Assembly (NCBI GenBank): GCA_030639955.1 | Contig: DAOWKH010000063.1 | Location: 1 to 9,349, forward strand | Source: Candidatus Omnitrophota bacterium | GTDB taxonomy: Bacteria; Omnitrophota; 4484-213 | DNA: 9,349 bases | Direction: 5' to 3' | Shown: positions 1 through 6,162 of the stretch, piece by piece | How the letters are laid out: each line of letters starts with the position of its first letter | Numbering within the stretch: position 1 is the first letter of the stretch | Notes under the pieces: generated by a model | The model's input: only the letters and a program-made list of their open reading frames with translations | Told to the model about the DNA's origin: nothing | The model's database searches: none | Program-made: the position numbers and the translations under genes

Positions 1-1769
1 GCAATAATTGCTGACAGAGAGGGAAAAATCATCTCCTTTTGGGCGGCTTGGGTTACAATATCAATACAGCGGGCATAGTCGGGTTTTGCCTTTCCCTCCA
101 TCAGCCCCTTAATTTCTCTAAACTGGCGACGCACCTCCACTACTATCTTCCCGGCGGCCCTGCCTACTGCCTTCAGCAGAAGAGAGGAAAAAAAGAAGGG
201 CAGCATCCCACCGACAAACAGTCCGGCAACCAACCGCGGATTTAGCAAACTGAGATCTATATTTCTCCCCAATATATGCACATGCTCGCGATAAGCGGCA
301 ATCAAAGCCAGAGCAGTAAGCGCGGCTGAGCCAATGGCAAATCCCTTGCCGGTAGCCGCAGTAGTATTACCTAAAGCATCCAATGCATCTGTCCTTTGGC
401 GCACCTCTGGTGGCTGATGGGACATCTCGGCAATCCCACCGGCATTATCGGCAACCGGCCCATAGGCATCGCTGGCCAAGGTTATCCCTAATGTAGAGAG
501 TAAACCTACTGCGGCGACCCCTACGCCGTATAGCCCTAAATTGGGATTTTCAAACCCTCCGGCAAAATAATAACTGCCTAAAATTGCACCAGCAACCGTA
601 ACTACCGGCACCAGCGTGGACATCATTCCTACCGACAGCCCGTTAATAACTACGGTTGCCGGACCGGTAAGCGCAGATTGGGAGATAGAGCGCGTCCAGG
701 GATAACGCGAAGAGGTAAAGCATTCGGTGCTTATCCCCAAAATCAAACCGGCAATTAATCCAAAAAGCAAAGAAAAATAAACCCCCATATGCCCGGCGAT
801 ATTCTTCTGGACAATAAAGAAGGTAATTACGGCAATCAATAAGGCGCTGATAAAAATCCCCCGCCGCAGACTGAACAGAAGCGCACCCTGAGTTGCTTCC
901 TCTTTTGAGCGCACAAAGAAAGTTCCGATAACCGAGCAGATAATGCCGGCCGCAGCCATTGCCAGAGGGACAAAAACCCCGCGCAGACCCAAACCGGCGG
1001 CTACGGCTAAAGCCATTGTGGCAATGATTGCATCTACATAGGATTCATATAAATCGGCACCCATCCCGGCAACATCACCGACATTATCACCGACATTATC
1101 GGCGATTACTGCCGGGTTGCGCGGGTCATCCTCAGGGATATTCTTTTCTATTTTACCAACCAAATCTGCCCCTACATCAGCGGCCTTGGTAAAAATACCT
1201 CCGCCTACACGGGCGAACAGAGCCATCGCTGAAGCCCCCATTCCAAAGCAAAGCATTGAGTTGGTAATATTTTGAATCTTTAAAGCCTCGCCGCAGGGCT
1301 GAATATGGGTGTAATACCAGTCAAGGAGAAAATAGCCAATGGATAAATCAATCAAACCGATACCTACAACCGTCAAACCCATTACTGCCCCGCTGGAAAA
1401 GGCAATGCGCAGCCCCTTGTTCAAACTCTGTGTGCAGGCCTGGGTTGTGCGCGAAGAGGATTTGGTGGCGATAACCATCCCGATATAGCCGCACAGTCCG
1501 GAAAAAAAGCCGCCGCTTATAAAGGCAATCGGCACGAAGATTACAAAATAACCCTTTAAAGAAAGATAGAGCAGGATTAGAAAAACAACAGCGAAAAATA
1601 TCCCCACGCTCTTGTATTGCCGCTTCAGAAAAGCCCGCGCCCCTCCCTGGATAGCGGCGGCAATCCCCTTCATCTCGGGCGTGCCTTCATCCTGTTTTAA
1701 AATATTCTTAACCAGATAACCTACAAACAACAATGCTAAAACTGAACTCAGGGGGATAAGGTAGAACAT
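1..1769 (-). CDS. hppA: Membrane-bound ion-pumping pyrophosphatase, K+-dependent type (3' end outside window)
   Basis: Integral membrane pyrophosphatase that couples PPi hydrolysis to Na+ and/or H+ export. The frame is open from an ATG at 1767-1769 to base 1 (589 codons); families run about 650-720 residues, so the C-terminus lies outside. My translation shows the PPi/Mg site, with ADVGADLVGK, then EDDPRNPAVIADNVGDNVGD, then GADLYESYVDAII in a transmembrane helix. The segment GNTTAATGKGFAIG (Ala471, Gly474) has Ala where K+-independent enzymes have Lys, which indicates the K+-dependent class. Glu242 in DLYES sits where Na+-pumping enzymes carry their gate Glu, and Asp246 is one helical turn further on. 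A purine-rich AGGAGG lies one base from the ATG, with GTGAGG behind it. It is the last gene in the run, 57 bases after pth. Family is certain; the pumped ion is inferred. Confidence 0.96.
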   Translation of the reverse strand, partial: MFYLIPLSSVLALLFVGYLVKNILKQDEGTPEMKGIAAAIQGGARAFLKRQYKSVGIFFAVVFLILLYLSLKGYFVIFVPIAFISGGFFSGLCGYIGMVIATKSSSRTTQACTQSLNKGLRIAFSSGAVMGLTVVGIGLIDLSIGYFLLDWYYTHIQPCGEALKIQNITNSMLCFGMGASAMALFARVGGGIFTKAADVGADLVGKIEKNIPEDDPRNPAVIADNVGDNVGDVAGMGADLYESYVDAIIATMALAVAAGLGLRGVFVPLAMAAAGIICSVIGTFFVRSKEEATQGALLFSLRRGIFISALLIAVITFFIVQKNIAGHMGVYFSLLFGLIAGLILGISTECFTSSRYPWTRSISQSALTGPATVVINGLSVGMMSTLVPVVTVAGAILGSYYFAGGFENPNLGLYGVGVAAVGLLSTLGITLASDAYGPVADNAGGIAEMSHQPPEVRQRTDALDALGNTTAATGKGFAIGSAALTALALIAAYREHVHILGRNIDLSLLNPRLVAGLFVGGMLPFFFSSLLLKAVGRAAGKIVVEVRRQFREIKGLMEGKAKPDYARCIDIVTQAAQKEMIFPSLSAII

Positions 1770-1802
1770 GCCTCCTCACTTCGTTTCACTCGCTCGTCGG
1801 AA

Positions 1803-1830
1803 TTTACAATTTCTAATTTCTAATTTTCAA
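1803..1830 (-). promoter_or_regulatory. Possible sigma70-type promoter for hppA
   Basis: Read on the minus strand, TTGAAA (1825-1830, overlapping the pth stop) is followed after 16 bases by TGTAAA (1803-1808). These match the -35 consensus at 5 of 6 and the -10 consensus at 4 of 6. The region is AT-rich and is also the heptamer array, so the match may be chance. A start from here would leave a leader of roughly 25 bases before hppA. Confidence 0.25.
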
Positions 1831-1831
1831 T
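1804..1831. repeat. Heptamer array, four 7-base units
   Basis: On the plus strand the spacer between hppA and pth reads as four successive heptamers: ttacaat, ttctaat, ttctaat, tttcaat. The two middle units are identical and the outer ones differ at one or two positions. The array runs into the last bases of pth and contains its stop codon (tca at 1827-1829). Confidence 0.7.
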
Positions 1832-2390
1832 TGTATCCATTCATCGCCTTCTCTATACCTTCTTTTATAATTACTTCTATCGTCTGAACACTGCTTGCAA
1901 TTGTCTCTTTGATTATTTTTCTCTCGTCTTTAGTAAATTTACCTAAAACATAATCGGTATAATTTTTAGGAGGCCTATTTTGCGTCACAATCCCTATTCT
2001 CAGGCGGGTAAACTCCTTTGTGCCTAAACAATCAATTATTGACTTTAGACCATTATGCCCACCGTCGCTTCCTTTCTGGCGAATGCGTATTTTGCCTAAA
2101 GGGAGATTCAGGTCGTCGCAAATCACCAGAATATCTTTGTTATCAATATCGTATTTATCGACAATTTTTTTGACTGCTTCTCCGCTGCAATTTACATAAG
2201 TTAACGGCTTACAGAGAACTATCTTTACCTGCCCTATTTTACGCCACCCAATATGGGCATTGAAAATCTTCTGCCTCTTCCAAACAACTCCCTTTTGTTT
2301 AGCGAACTCCTCAATAACTAAAAAACCCAGATTATGCCTTGTCCAGCGGTATCTAATTCCGGGATTGCCTAAACCGATAATAAGTTTCAC
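1827..2390 (-). CDS. pth: Peptidyl-tRNA hydrolase
   Basis: Releases tRNA from prematurely dropped peptidyl-tRNA in the cytoplasm. With the start chosen here it has 187 residues, the usual length for bacterial Pth. Visible family signatures are GLGNPG at the N-terminus (substrate-binding Asn), TRHNLGF with the catalytic His, the YVNCSGE segment, CDDLNLPLGKIR with the catalytic-site Asp, and GSDGGHNGLKSI with its Asn. I prefer the GTG at 2388-2390, because it gives the canonical MKLIIGLGNPG beginning. A GTG at 2400-2402 would add four residues and lies inside a spacer repeat. Neither start has a strong ribosome binding site. It follows rplY, as in the Bacillus ctc-pth order. All key residues appear intact. 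Confidence 0.96.
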   Translation of the reverse strand: MKLIIGLGNPGIRYRWTRHNLGFLVIEEFAKQKGVVWKRQKIFNAHIGWRKIGQVKIVLCKPLTYVNCSGEAVKKIVDKYDIDNKDILVICDDLNLPLGKIRIRQKGSDGGHNGLKSIIDCLGTKEFTRLRIGIVTQNRPPKNYTDYVLGKFTKDERKIIKETIASSVQTIEVIIKEGIEKAMNGYN

Positions 2391-2396
2391 TGCTTT

Positions 2397-2442
2397 CAGC
2401 ACTGATTACACTGATTAAAAAGACAGCACTGATTACACTGAT
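2397..2442. repeat. Direct repeat, two exact 19-base copies with a 9-base inner period
   Basis: The plus-strand 19-mer cagcactgattacactgat occurs at 2397-2415 and again at 2424-2442, separated by taaaaaga. Each copy is itself two near-identical halves (cactgatta / cactgat). The alternative upstream GTG of pth (2400-2402) falls inside the first copy. Confidence 0.85.
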
Positions 2443-2478
2443 GAATTATCAGTGACATCAATGTTTATTTATCAGTGC
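2426..2478 (-). terminator. Nested hairpin between rplY and pth, terminator-like
   Basis: In the transcript the outer stem GCACTGAT (2471-2478) pairs with ATCAGTGC (2426-2433). Inside it CACTGAT (2448-2454) and ATCAGTG (2436-2442) form a 7-bp stem with a 5-base loop. The structure is followed by TGTCTTTTT on the minus strand (down to 2417). The stems are GC-poor, so it could be a weak terminator or attenuator reducing read-through into pth and hppA, or only a by-product of the repeats. Confidence 0.35.
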
Positions 2479-2491
2479 CATCAATGTTTAT
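2448..2491. repeat. Direct repeat, two 21-base copies (one mismatch)
   Basis: The plus-strand sequence atcagtgacatcaatgtttat at 2448-2468 recurs at 2471-2491 with one change (a2455 versus c2478). The second copy contains the rplY stop codon (tta, 2488-2490). These units are inverted relatives of the cactgat repeats at 2397-2442, so the whole rplY-pth spacer is built from one motif family. Confidence 0.8.
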
Positions 2492-3156
2492 TCTTTCTCT
2501 TCTTTCGTCTCTTCAACCACTTCCTCTTCTTTCTTTTCCCTGCGGATTAATTCTGGTTCTTCTTTTACCTCTTCAACTACTTCTTCTTTTACCTCTTCCT
2601 TCCTGGGAGGTGCTACAGAAATTATGGCTGTCTCAGGGTCATTGATTATCTTCACCCCTGATGGCGAACTTAAATCTCTGATATAGACAAAATCACCAAT
2701 GTTAAGTCCGGAGACATCTGCCTCAAATTTCTCGGGGATATCTGTCGGCAGGCACTCTACTTCTACTTCCCATAAAAGATGCTCCAAAACCCCGCCGTCA
2801 ACTTTTACTCCCGGTGCCTCTCCTTTTATGGCGACAGGTACATTCACCTTTATCTTCTCGTGCAAAGAGATATGCTTAAAATCAATATGCAAAACCGCAT
2901 CACTTACCGGATGATGTTGAACTTCTTTTATAAGCACGGCCTTTTTGCCCTTTTCGGAGACTAAATTGAGTACAATGCTTTCCCGGCTTATGTCTATCTT
3001 TTTTAATTCTTTTCTGTCTAATTTAATAGCCACCGACTTCTCTCCTGCGCCATAAATTATCGCCGGGACAAACCCTTCTCCTCGCAACCTGTTTGTCCCT
3101 TGCTTACCTATCTCGTTTTCTTCTCTTGTTTGAAAATTCAATTCAATCTGTTCCAT
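2488..3156 (-). CDS. rplY: 50S ribosomal protein L25 (CTC/TL5 form) with acidic tail
   Basis: Binds 5S rRNA in the large ribosomal subunit; the long form is called Ctc in Bacillus, a general stress protein. The protein has 222 residues. Residues 1 to about 95 match the L25 barrel (RLRGEGFVPAIIYG, then LIKEVQHHPVSDAVLHIDF). About 96 to 185 match the TL5/CTC C-terminal domain (VPVAIKGEAPGVK, GGVLEHLLWEVEVECLP, then NDPETAIISV). About 186 to 222 is a low-complexity Glu/Lys/Val tail, longer and more acidic than in many homologues. A GAGGT Shine-Dalgarno lies about 7 bases before the ATG. It starts 18 bases after the prs stop, as in the Bacillus prs-ctc pair, so the two are almost certainly co-transcribed. 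Confidence 0.96.
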   Translation of the reverse strand: MEQIELNFQTREENEIGKQGTNRLRGEGFVPAIIYGAGEKSVAIKLDRKELKKIDISRESIVLNLVSEKGKKAVLIKEVQHHPVSDAVLHIDFKHISLHEKIKVNVPVAIKGEAPGVKVDGGVLEHLLWEVEVECLPTDIPEKFEADVSGLNIGDFVYIRDLSSPSGVKIINDPETAIISVAPPRKEEVKEEVVEEVKEEPELIRREKKEEEVVEETKEEKE

Positions 3157-3174
3157 AATTTACCTCGCAAAAAT

Positions 3175-4110
3175 TTACACAAATAACGAACTCACCGATT
3201 CTTCCTGGTGAATTCGCTTTATCGCCTCTCCCAATAAATTAGCAATTGATAAGACCTTGATATTTTTTAATTTATTTTCTGGAGGAATAGGGACAGTATC
3301 GCTGACAATAAGTTGTTTTAAGGGAATAGAGCTAATCCTTTCAACTGCCGCTCCGGATAAAATAGGATGACTGATTGCTGCATAGATGTCCCTCGCCCCT
3401 TTTTTCTTTAAGACCAAAACCGCCTCTTTTAAGGAGCCGGCTGTAGATACCATATCGTCAACAATAATTACATCTTTATCGGCAACATCACCGATTACAT
3501 TCATCACTTCTGTATCTGTAGCGTTTATCCGCCTTTTATCAACAATGGCTAAGGAAACCCCCAAACGCTTGGCAAATGCCCGGGCCATCTTTATCCCTCC
3601 CACATCCGGAGAAACAACCACTCCATCGGAAAGCTTTAATCGCTTCAAATATTCAATAAACACCGGTGCGGCATAAAGGTGGTCAACAGGAATATCAAAA
3701 AAGCCCTGAATCTGGCCGGCGTGCAAATCCATTGTCAATAGGCGGTCAACCCCGGCAACGGTAATCAGATTGGCTACTAATTTTGCGGTAATTGGAACTC
3801 GCGGCTGGTCTTTGCGGTCCTGACGGGCATAGGCATAATAGGGGAGAACCGCGGTAATCCTCTTTGCCGATGCCCTCTTTAGGGCATCAATCAGAACCAA
3901 TAACTCCATCAAGTTTTCATTAGGAGGAGGGCAGATAGATTGAATAACAAAGACATCCAAGCCGCGTACATTCTCATTAATCTTTACCTCCACCTCTCCC
4001 TCGCTAAAGCGGGAAACCAGAGCGTCCTTTAAAGAAATTTTTAAGTAAGCACAAATGTCTTCTGTTAATCTGCGATTGGCATTTCCGCTAAAAATGGCTA
4101 ACTTATTCAT
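3175..4110 (-). CDS. prs: Ribose-phosphate pyrophosphokinase (PRPP synthetase)
   Basis: Makes PRPP from ribose 5-phosphate and ATP for nucleotide, His, Trp and NAD synthesis. With the ATG at 4108-4110 it has 311 residues, typical of class I enzymes. Visible motifs are NENLMELLVLIDALKRASA, PYYAYARQDRK (ATP and flexible-loop region), DLHAGQIQGFFDIPVDHL (metal-binding His), DKRR (catalytic Lys/Arg) and the PRPP loop VIIVDDMVSTAGS. An in-frame GTG at 4114-4116 would add two residues, but it is part of the Shine-Dalgarno AGAGGTG (4114-4120), so the ATG is preferred. It sits between glmU and rplY as in Bacillus. A 14-bp inverted repeat just upstream shares its GAGGTG motif with this ribosome binding site. 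Confidence 0.97.
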   Translation of the reverse strand: MNKLAIFSGNANRRLTEDICAYLKISLKDALVSRFSEGEVEVKINENVRGLDVFVIQSICPPPNENLMELLVLIDALKRASAKRITAVLPYYAYARQDRKDQPRVPITAKLVANLITVAGVDRLLTMDLHAGQIQGFFDIPVDHLYAAPVFIEYLKRLKLSDGVVVSPDVGGIKMARAFAKRLGVSLAIVDKRRINATDTEVMNVIGDVADKDVIIVDDMVSTAGSLKEAVLVLKKKGARDIYAAISHPILSGAAVERISSIPLKQLIVSDTVPIPPENKLKNIKVLSIANLLGEAIKRIHQEESVSSLFV

Positions 4111-4129
4111 TGTCACCTCTTTGAATGAA

Positions 4130-4171
4130 ACACCTCGGAGGTGAAAGTAGTTTCATACACCTCCGAGGTGT
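4130..4171 (-). promoter_or_regulatory. 14-bp inverted repeat in the glmU-prs spacer
   Basis: The arms 4130-4143 (acacctcggaggtg) and 4158-4171 are perfect reverse complements, separated by a 14-base loop. Each arm is also nearly self-complementary (cacctc, one base, gaggtg). The structure starts one base after the glmU stop and ends 10 bases before the prs Shine-Dalgarno. No T-run follows, so it is not a classical terminator. A role in mRNA stability or control of prs translation is an inference. Confidence 0.7.
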
Positions 4172-4172
4172 C

Positions 4173-5414
4173 TCATATTAGATGGGCAGGAACTCCGGCT
4201 ACGGTTGTCCCGGCGGGAACATCCCTGTTTTTAAGAATTACACTCCCTGCTCCGGTAATCGCTCCTTTTCCAATTCTCAGCGGGGCAACCAAAATTGTTC
4301 CGCTGCCAATAAAGACATTTTCTCCAATGATTGTCTGATTTTTTCTTTTACCATCGTAGTTTGCTACAACTGTACCGGCACCAATATTCACACCCTCTCC
4401 GAGCAGGCAATCGCCTAAATAACTGTGGTGTTTAATCCGACAATTGTCTCGGATTTTGCAACGCACAATCTCCACAAAATTACCAATAATTACATTATCT
4501 CCAATCAAACAATCTCCGCGAATATGGGCGAAAGGACCAATCTGGCAATTTCTGCCGATTTTAACATTTCCCTCAATAAAAGTAGAGGGGTAAATAGTCG
4601 TATCAACGCCAATCTTTACCTCCTCGCTAATATAAGTGGTTGCCGGGTCAATAACACTAATCCCTTTTTTAAAGAGCTTCTCTAAAATTCTCTTCTGCAT
4701 TATCTTCTCGGCACGGGCTAATTCTTCACGGGTGTTTATCCCTAAGGTCTCATTCTCAAAAATCAAAACAGAATCTATTTTCAAATCTTGCCGGGCAAAT
4801 AAAGAAATGATATCAGTAAGATAATATTCTCTTTTTTTATTGTCAGGGGTAATTTGGGATAGGGCTCTAAATAAAGGCCTAGTTTTGAATAAATAAACCC
4901 CTGAATTTACTTCCTTTATTTTTTTCTCGCCGGAAGAAACATCCCTTTCTTCTTTTATCTCTATAATCTTTTTATCCCGACGGATAATTCTACCATAACC
5001 CCGAGGAAAAGACAAATAAGCGCTGAGAAGGGTGCAAGAATTATCTTGTTTACGGGCAGCAATTAGTCTTTTTAAAGTAGCGGCAGTTATCAAAGGAGTA
5101 TCGCCGGGAAGGACTAAAATATTATCTTCCTTTTTTAAGTTATTTTTTGTCTGATCCAAAGCATTGGCTGTGCCCAAAAGCTTCTTTTGCTCAATAAATT
5201 CTATACCCTCAAATAAATCGGCCACTGCCTCTTTTACCACTTCACTTTGCTGCCCAACGATTACTATAATCCGCTTTATCCCTGCTTTCTTAATTTCCTT
5301 AATAATATAATAGATTAAGGGTTTGCCACAAAGTTTATGCAAAACCTTGGGCAGGGCAGATTTCATTCTCACTCCTTTACCGGCAGCGAGAATTATGGCG
5401 GTGATGTTCTGCAT
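4173..5414 (-). CDS. glmU: Bifunctional GlmU-type UDP-N-acetylglucosamine pyrophosphorylase / glucosamine-1-P acetyltransferase
   Basis: Last steps of UDP-GlcNAc synthesis for peptidoglycan and lipopolysaccharide. Residues 1 to about 230 form the nucleotidyltransferase domain: LAAGKGVRMKSALPKVLH, LGTANALDQ, LPGDTPLI (Asp105), GYGRI, EVNSGVYLF, EYYLTDII and GINTREEL (Asn227), with both metal ligands at the E. coli positions. Residues about 250 to 413 form a left-handed beta-helix with hexapeptide repeats. His329 aligns with the catalytic His363 of E. coli, and Tyr332, Asn343, Asn352 and Lys358 also match. Val317 replaces Lys351. At 413 residues it lacks the usual extended C-terminal tail and ends in GVPAHLI. 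Acetyltransferase activity is therefore likely but less secure than the uridylyltransferase. The Shine-Dalgarno is weak. Confidence 0.93.
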   Translation of the reverse strand: MQNITAIILAAGKGVRMKSALPKVLHKLCGKPLIYYIIKEIKKAGIKRIIVIVGQQSEVVKEAVADLFEGIEFIEQKKLLGTANALDQTKNNLKKEDNILVLPGDTPLITAATLKRLIAARKQDNSCTLLSAYLSFPRGYGRIIRRDKKIIEIKEERDVSSGEKKIKEVNSGVYLFKTRPLFRALSQITPDNKKREYYLTDIISLFARQDLKIDSVLIFENETLGINTREELARAEKIMQKRILEKLFKKGISVIDPATTYISEEVKIGVDTTIYPSTFIEGNVKIGRNCQIGPFAHIRGDCLIGDNVIIGNFVEIVRCKIRDNCRIKHHSYLGDCLLGEGVNIGAGTVVANYDGKRKNQTIIGENVFIGSGTILVAPLRIGKGAITGAGSVILKNRDVPAGTTVAGVPAHLI

Positions 5415-5427
5415 TGTTTTTACTCTA

Positions 5428-5460
5428 ATTTTTGATATTTGATTTTTGATATTTGATTTT
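5428..5460. repeat. Heptamer array between tRNA-Gln and glmU
   Basis: The plus strand reads atttttg, atatttg, atttttg, atatttg (5428-5455), followed by a partial unit atttt. It is therefore an exact 14-base duplication that itself has 7-base periodicity. It fills most of the 52-base spacer before the glmU start codon and leaves only a weak purine-rich ribosome binding site. Confidence 0.8.
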
Positions 5461-5466
5461 ATTATA

Positions 5467-5540
5467 TGGTTGCCCGGCGAGGGCTCGAACCTCGACTCTC
5501 AGACCCAAATTCTGATGTGCTACCATTGCACTACCGGGCA
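5467..5540 (-). tRNA. tRNA-Gln (anticodon UUG)
   Basis: A full cloverleaf can be read on the minus strand. The 7-bp acceptor is TGCCCGG with CCGGGCA. The D-stem is GTGC/GCAC. The anticodon stem TCAGA/TCTGA encloses the loop ATTTGGG, giving anticodon TTG at positions 34-36 with U33 present. The T-arm is CGAGG, TTCGAGC, CCTCG. The discriminator base is A and CCA is encoded in the gene. U1-A72 is typical of tRNA-Gln. It lies between spoVG and glmU and is probably co-transcribed and processed from the same transcript. Confidence 0.97.
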
Positions 5541-5547
5541 AAAAAAA

Positions 5548-5618
5548 CAGTCCGCAGTCTTCGGTTTACAGTTTACAGAAAAACAACAATCTACTTTTAA
5601 TTTCCCTCTGTCCTCTGT
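5548..5618. repeat. Short 7-base tandem pairs in the spoVG-tRNA spacer
   Basis: Three heptamer pairs are visible on the plus strand: cagtccg/cagtctt (5548-5561, imperfect), gtttaca/gtttaca (5564-5577, exact) and cctctgt/cctctgt (5605-5618, exact). No gene or convincing promoter is seen in this 88-base spacer. A run of seven T on the transcribed strand sits directly before the tRNA, without a good stem before it. Confidence 0.6.
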
Positions 5619-5628
5619 AGACTGATAA

Positions 5629-6033
5629 TTACGCTGCAGGTATAGCTTCTCCCTGGGGAATCGTTTTTTCCTTTTCGTAGGCCTCTAAAACTTTGGTTTG
5701 AATATACTTTCTAAATTCCATCGTGATCGGATGGGCAATATCGCGATGTTCCTCCTGGCGCATATTCTCATCTCCTACTCTTGGCTCAGGGATAATTTCT
5801 AACTTGGCGCCACATTGGCTGCAATATTTATTACCTATCTCATTACGAAAATTGCATTGGTAGCAAGGAACCCGTACCTTTTTGGAAGGCATCGCTACAA
5901 ACAGGCCCTTGCTTCCATCAATAACCTTAATATCCCTCACTACAAAAGAGTTATCAAAGGTAACCGTGGTAAATGCCTTCAGGCGACTCTTCTCTCTCTC
6001 TCTTAAAGAAACTCTCACTTCGGTAATCTCCAT
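5629..6033 (-). CDS. spoVG: SpoVG-family RNA/DNA-binding regulator with an inserted zinc ribbon
   Basis: SpoVG proteins are small nucleic-acid-binding regulators, about 85-100 residues long in Firmicutes. This one has 134. Residues 1-51 match the family (MEITEVRVSL, FVVRDIKVIDG, KGLFVAMPSKK), and the second half resumes at about residue 96 with HRDIAHPI and the C-terminal helix. Between them lie about 44 extra residues holding Cys57-x2-Cys60 and Cys71-x2-Cys74, a zinc-ribbon pattern (CYQC, CSQCG). The insert sits where SpoVG normally has a short basic turn. The ATG has a strong Shine-Dalgarno, AAGGAGG, 4 bases upstream and directly beside a repeat. Position next to glmU and prs agrees with Bacillus. 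Family is secure; the effect of the ribbon is unknown, though added nucleic-acid or protein binding is plausible. Confidence 0.93.
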   Translation of the reverse strand: MEITEVRVSLREREKSRLKAFTTVTFDNSFVVRDIKVIDGSKGLFVAMPSKKVRVPCYQCNFRNEIGNKYCSQCGAKLEIIPEPRVGDENMRQEEHRDIAHPITMEFRKYIQTKVLEAYEKEKTIPQGEAIPAA

Positions 6034-6045
6034 TTTGCCTCCTTA

Positions 6046-6100
6046 CTTGCTTCGCAATTCTTGCTTCGCAATTACTTCGTTGTACTCCGTTGCCTTTCTC
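6046..6100. repeat. 55-base mosaic repeat, intergenic copy
   Basis: This segment matches 6234-6288 inside ispE at 53 of 55 positions (differences at 6087 and 6097). It consists of cttgcttcgcaatt twice in tandem, then two 10-base units (acttcgttgt and a variant of acttcgttgc). It ends one base from the spoVG Shine-Dalgarno. Confidence 0.9.
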
Positions 6101-6138
6101 GCCAGAGGCGAGAGCCGAAGCCCCGAAGTTTCGGGGCT
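6097..6138 (-). other. Two adjacent hairpins in the ispE-spoVG spacer
   Basis: The sequence 6119-6127 (agccccgaa) pairs perfectly with 6130-6138 across a 2-base loop, forming a 9-bp stem. The sequence 6097-6103 (tctcgcc) pairs with 6107-6113 across a 3-base loop, forming a 7-bp stem. Neither is followed by a T-run on the transcribed strand, so they are more likely mRNA stability or processing structures, or parts of a repeat, than terminators. Confidence 0.55.
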
Positions 6139-6162
6139 GAGGATAGAAATTGGTGAAATTAT

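Noticed and set aside
2397..2491. Repeat cluster as a CRISPR array
   Set aside because: Units are about 20 bases, spacers only 2-8 bases, and copies are in both orientations.
4111..4116. GTG at 4114-4116 as the prs start
   Set aside because: It lies within the Shine-Dalgarno of the better-placed ATG at 4108-4110 and adds two residues with no family support.
5461..5466. A perfect TATAAT on the minus strand directly after the tRNA CCA, as a glmU promoter
   Set aside because: The -35 region at 16-18 bases falls in the tRNA T-arm and matches the consensus poorly. In an AT-rich spacer a lone hexamer is weak evidence.
5541..5547. A T7 run on the transcribed strand before tRNA-Gln, as an intrinsic terminator for spoVG
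   Set aside because: No stable stem precedes it; only 3-4 bp pairings could be found in the 5548-5600 region.
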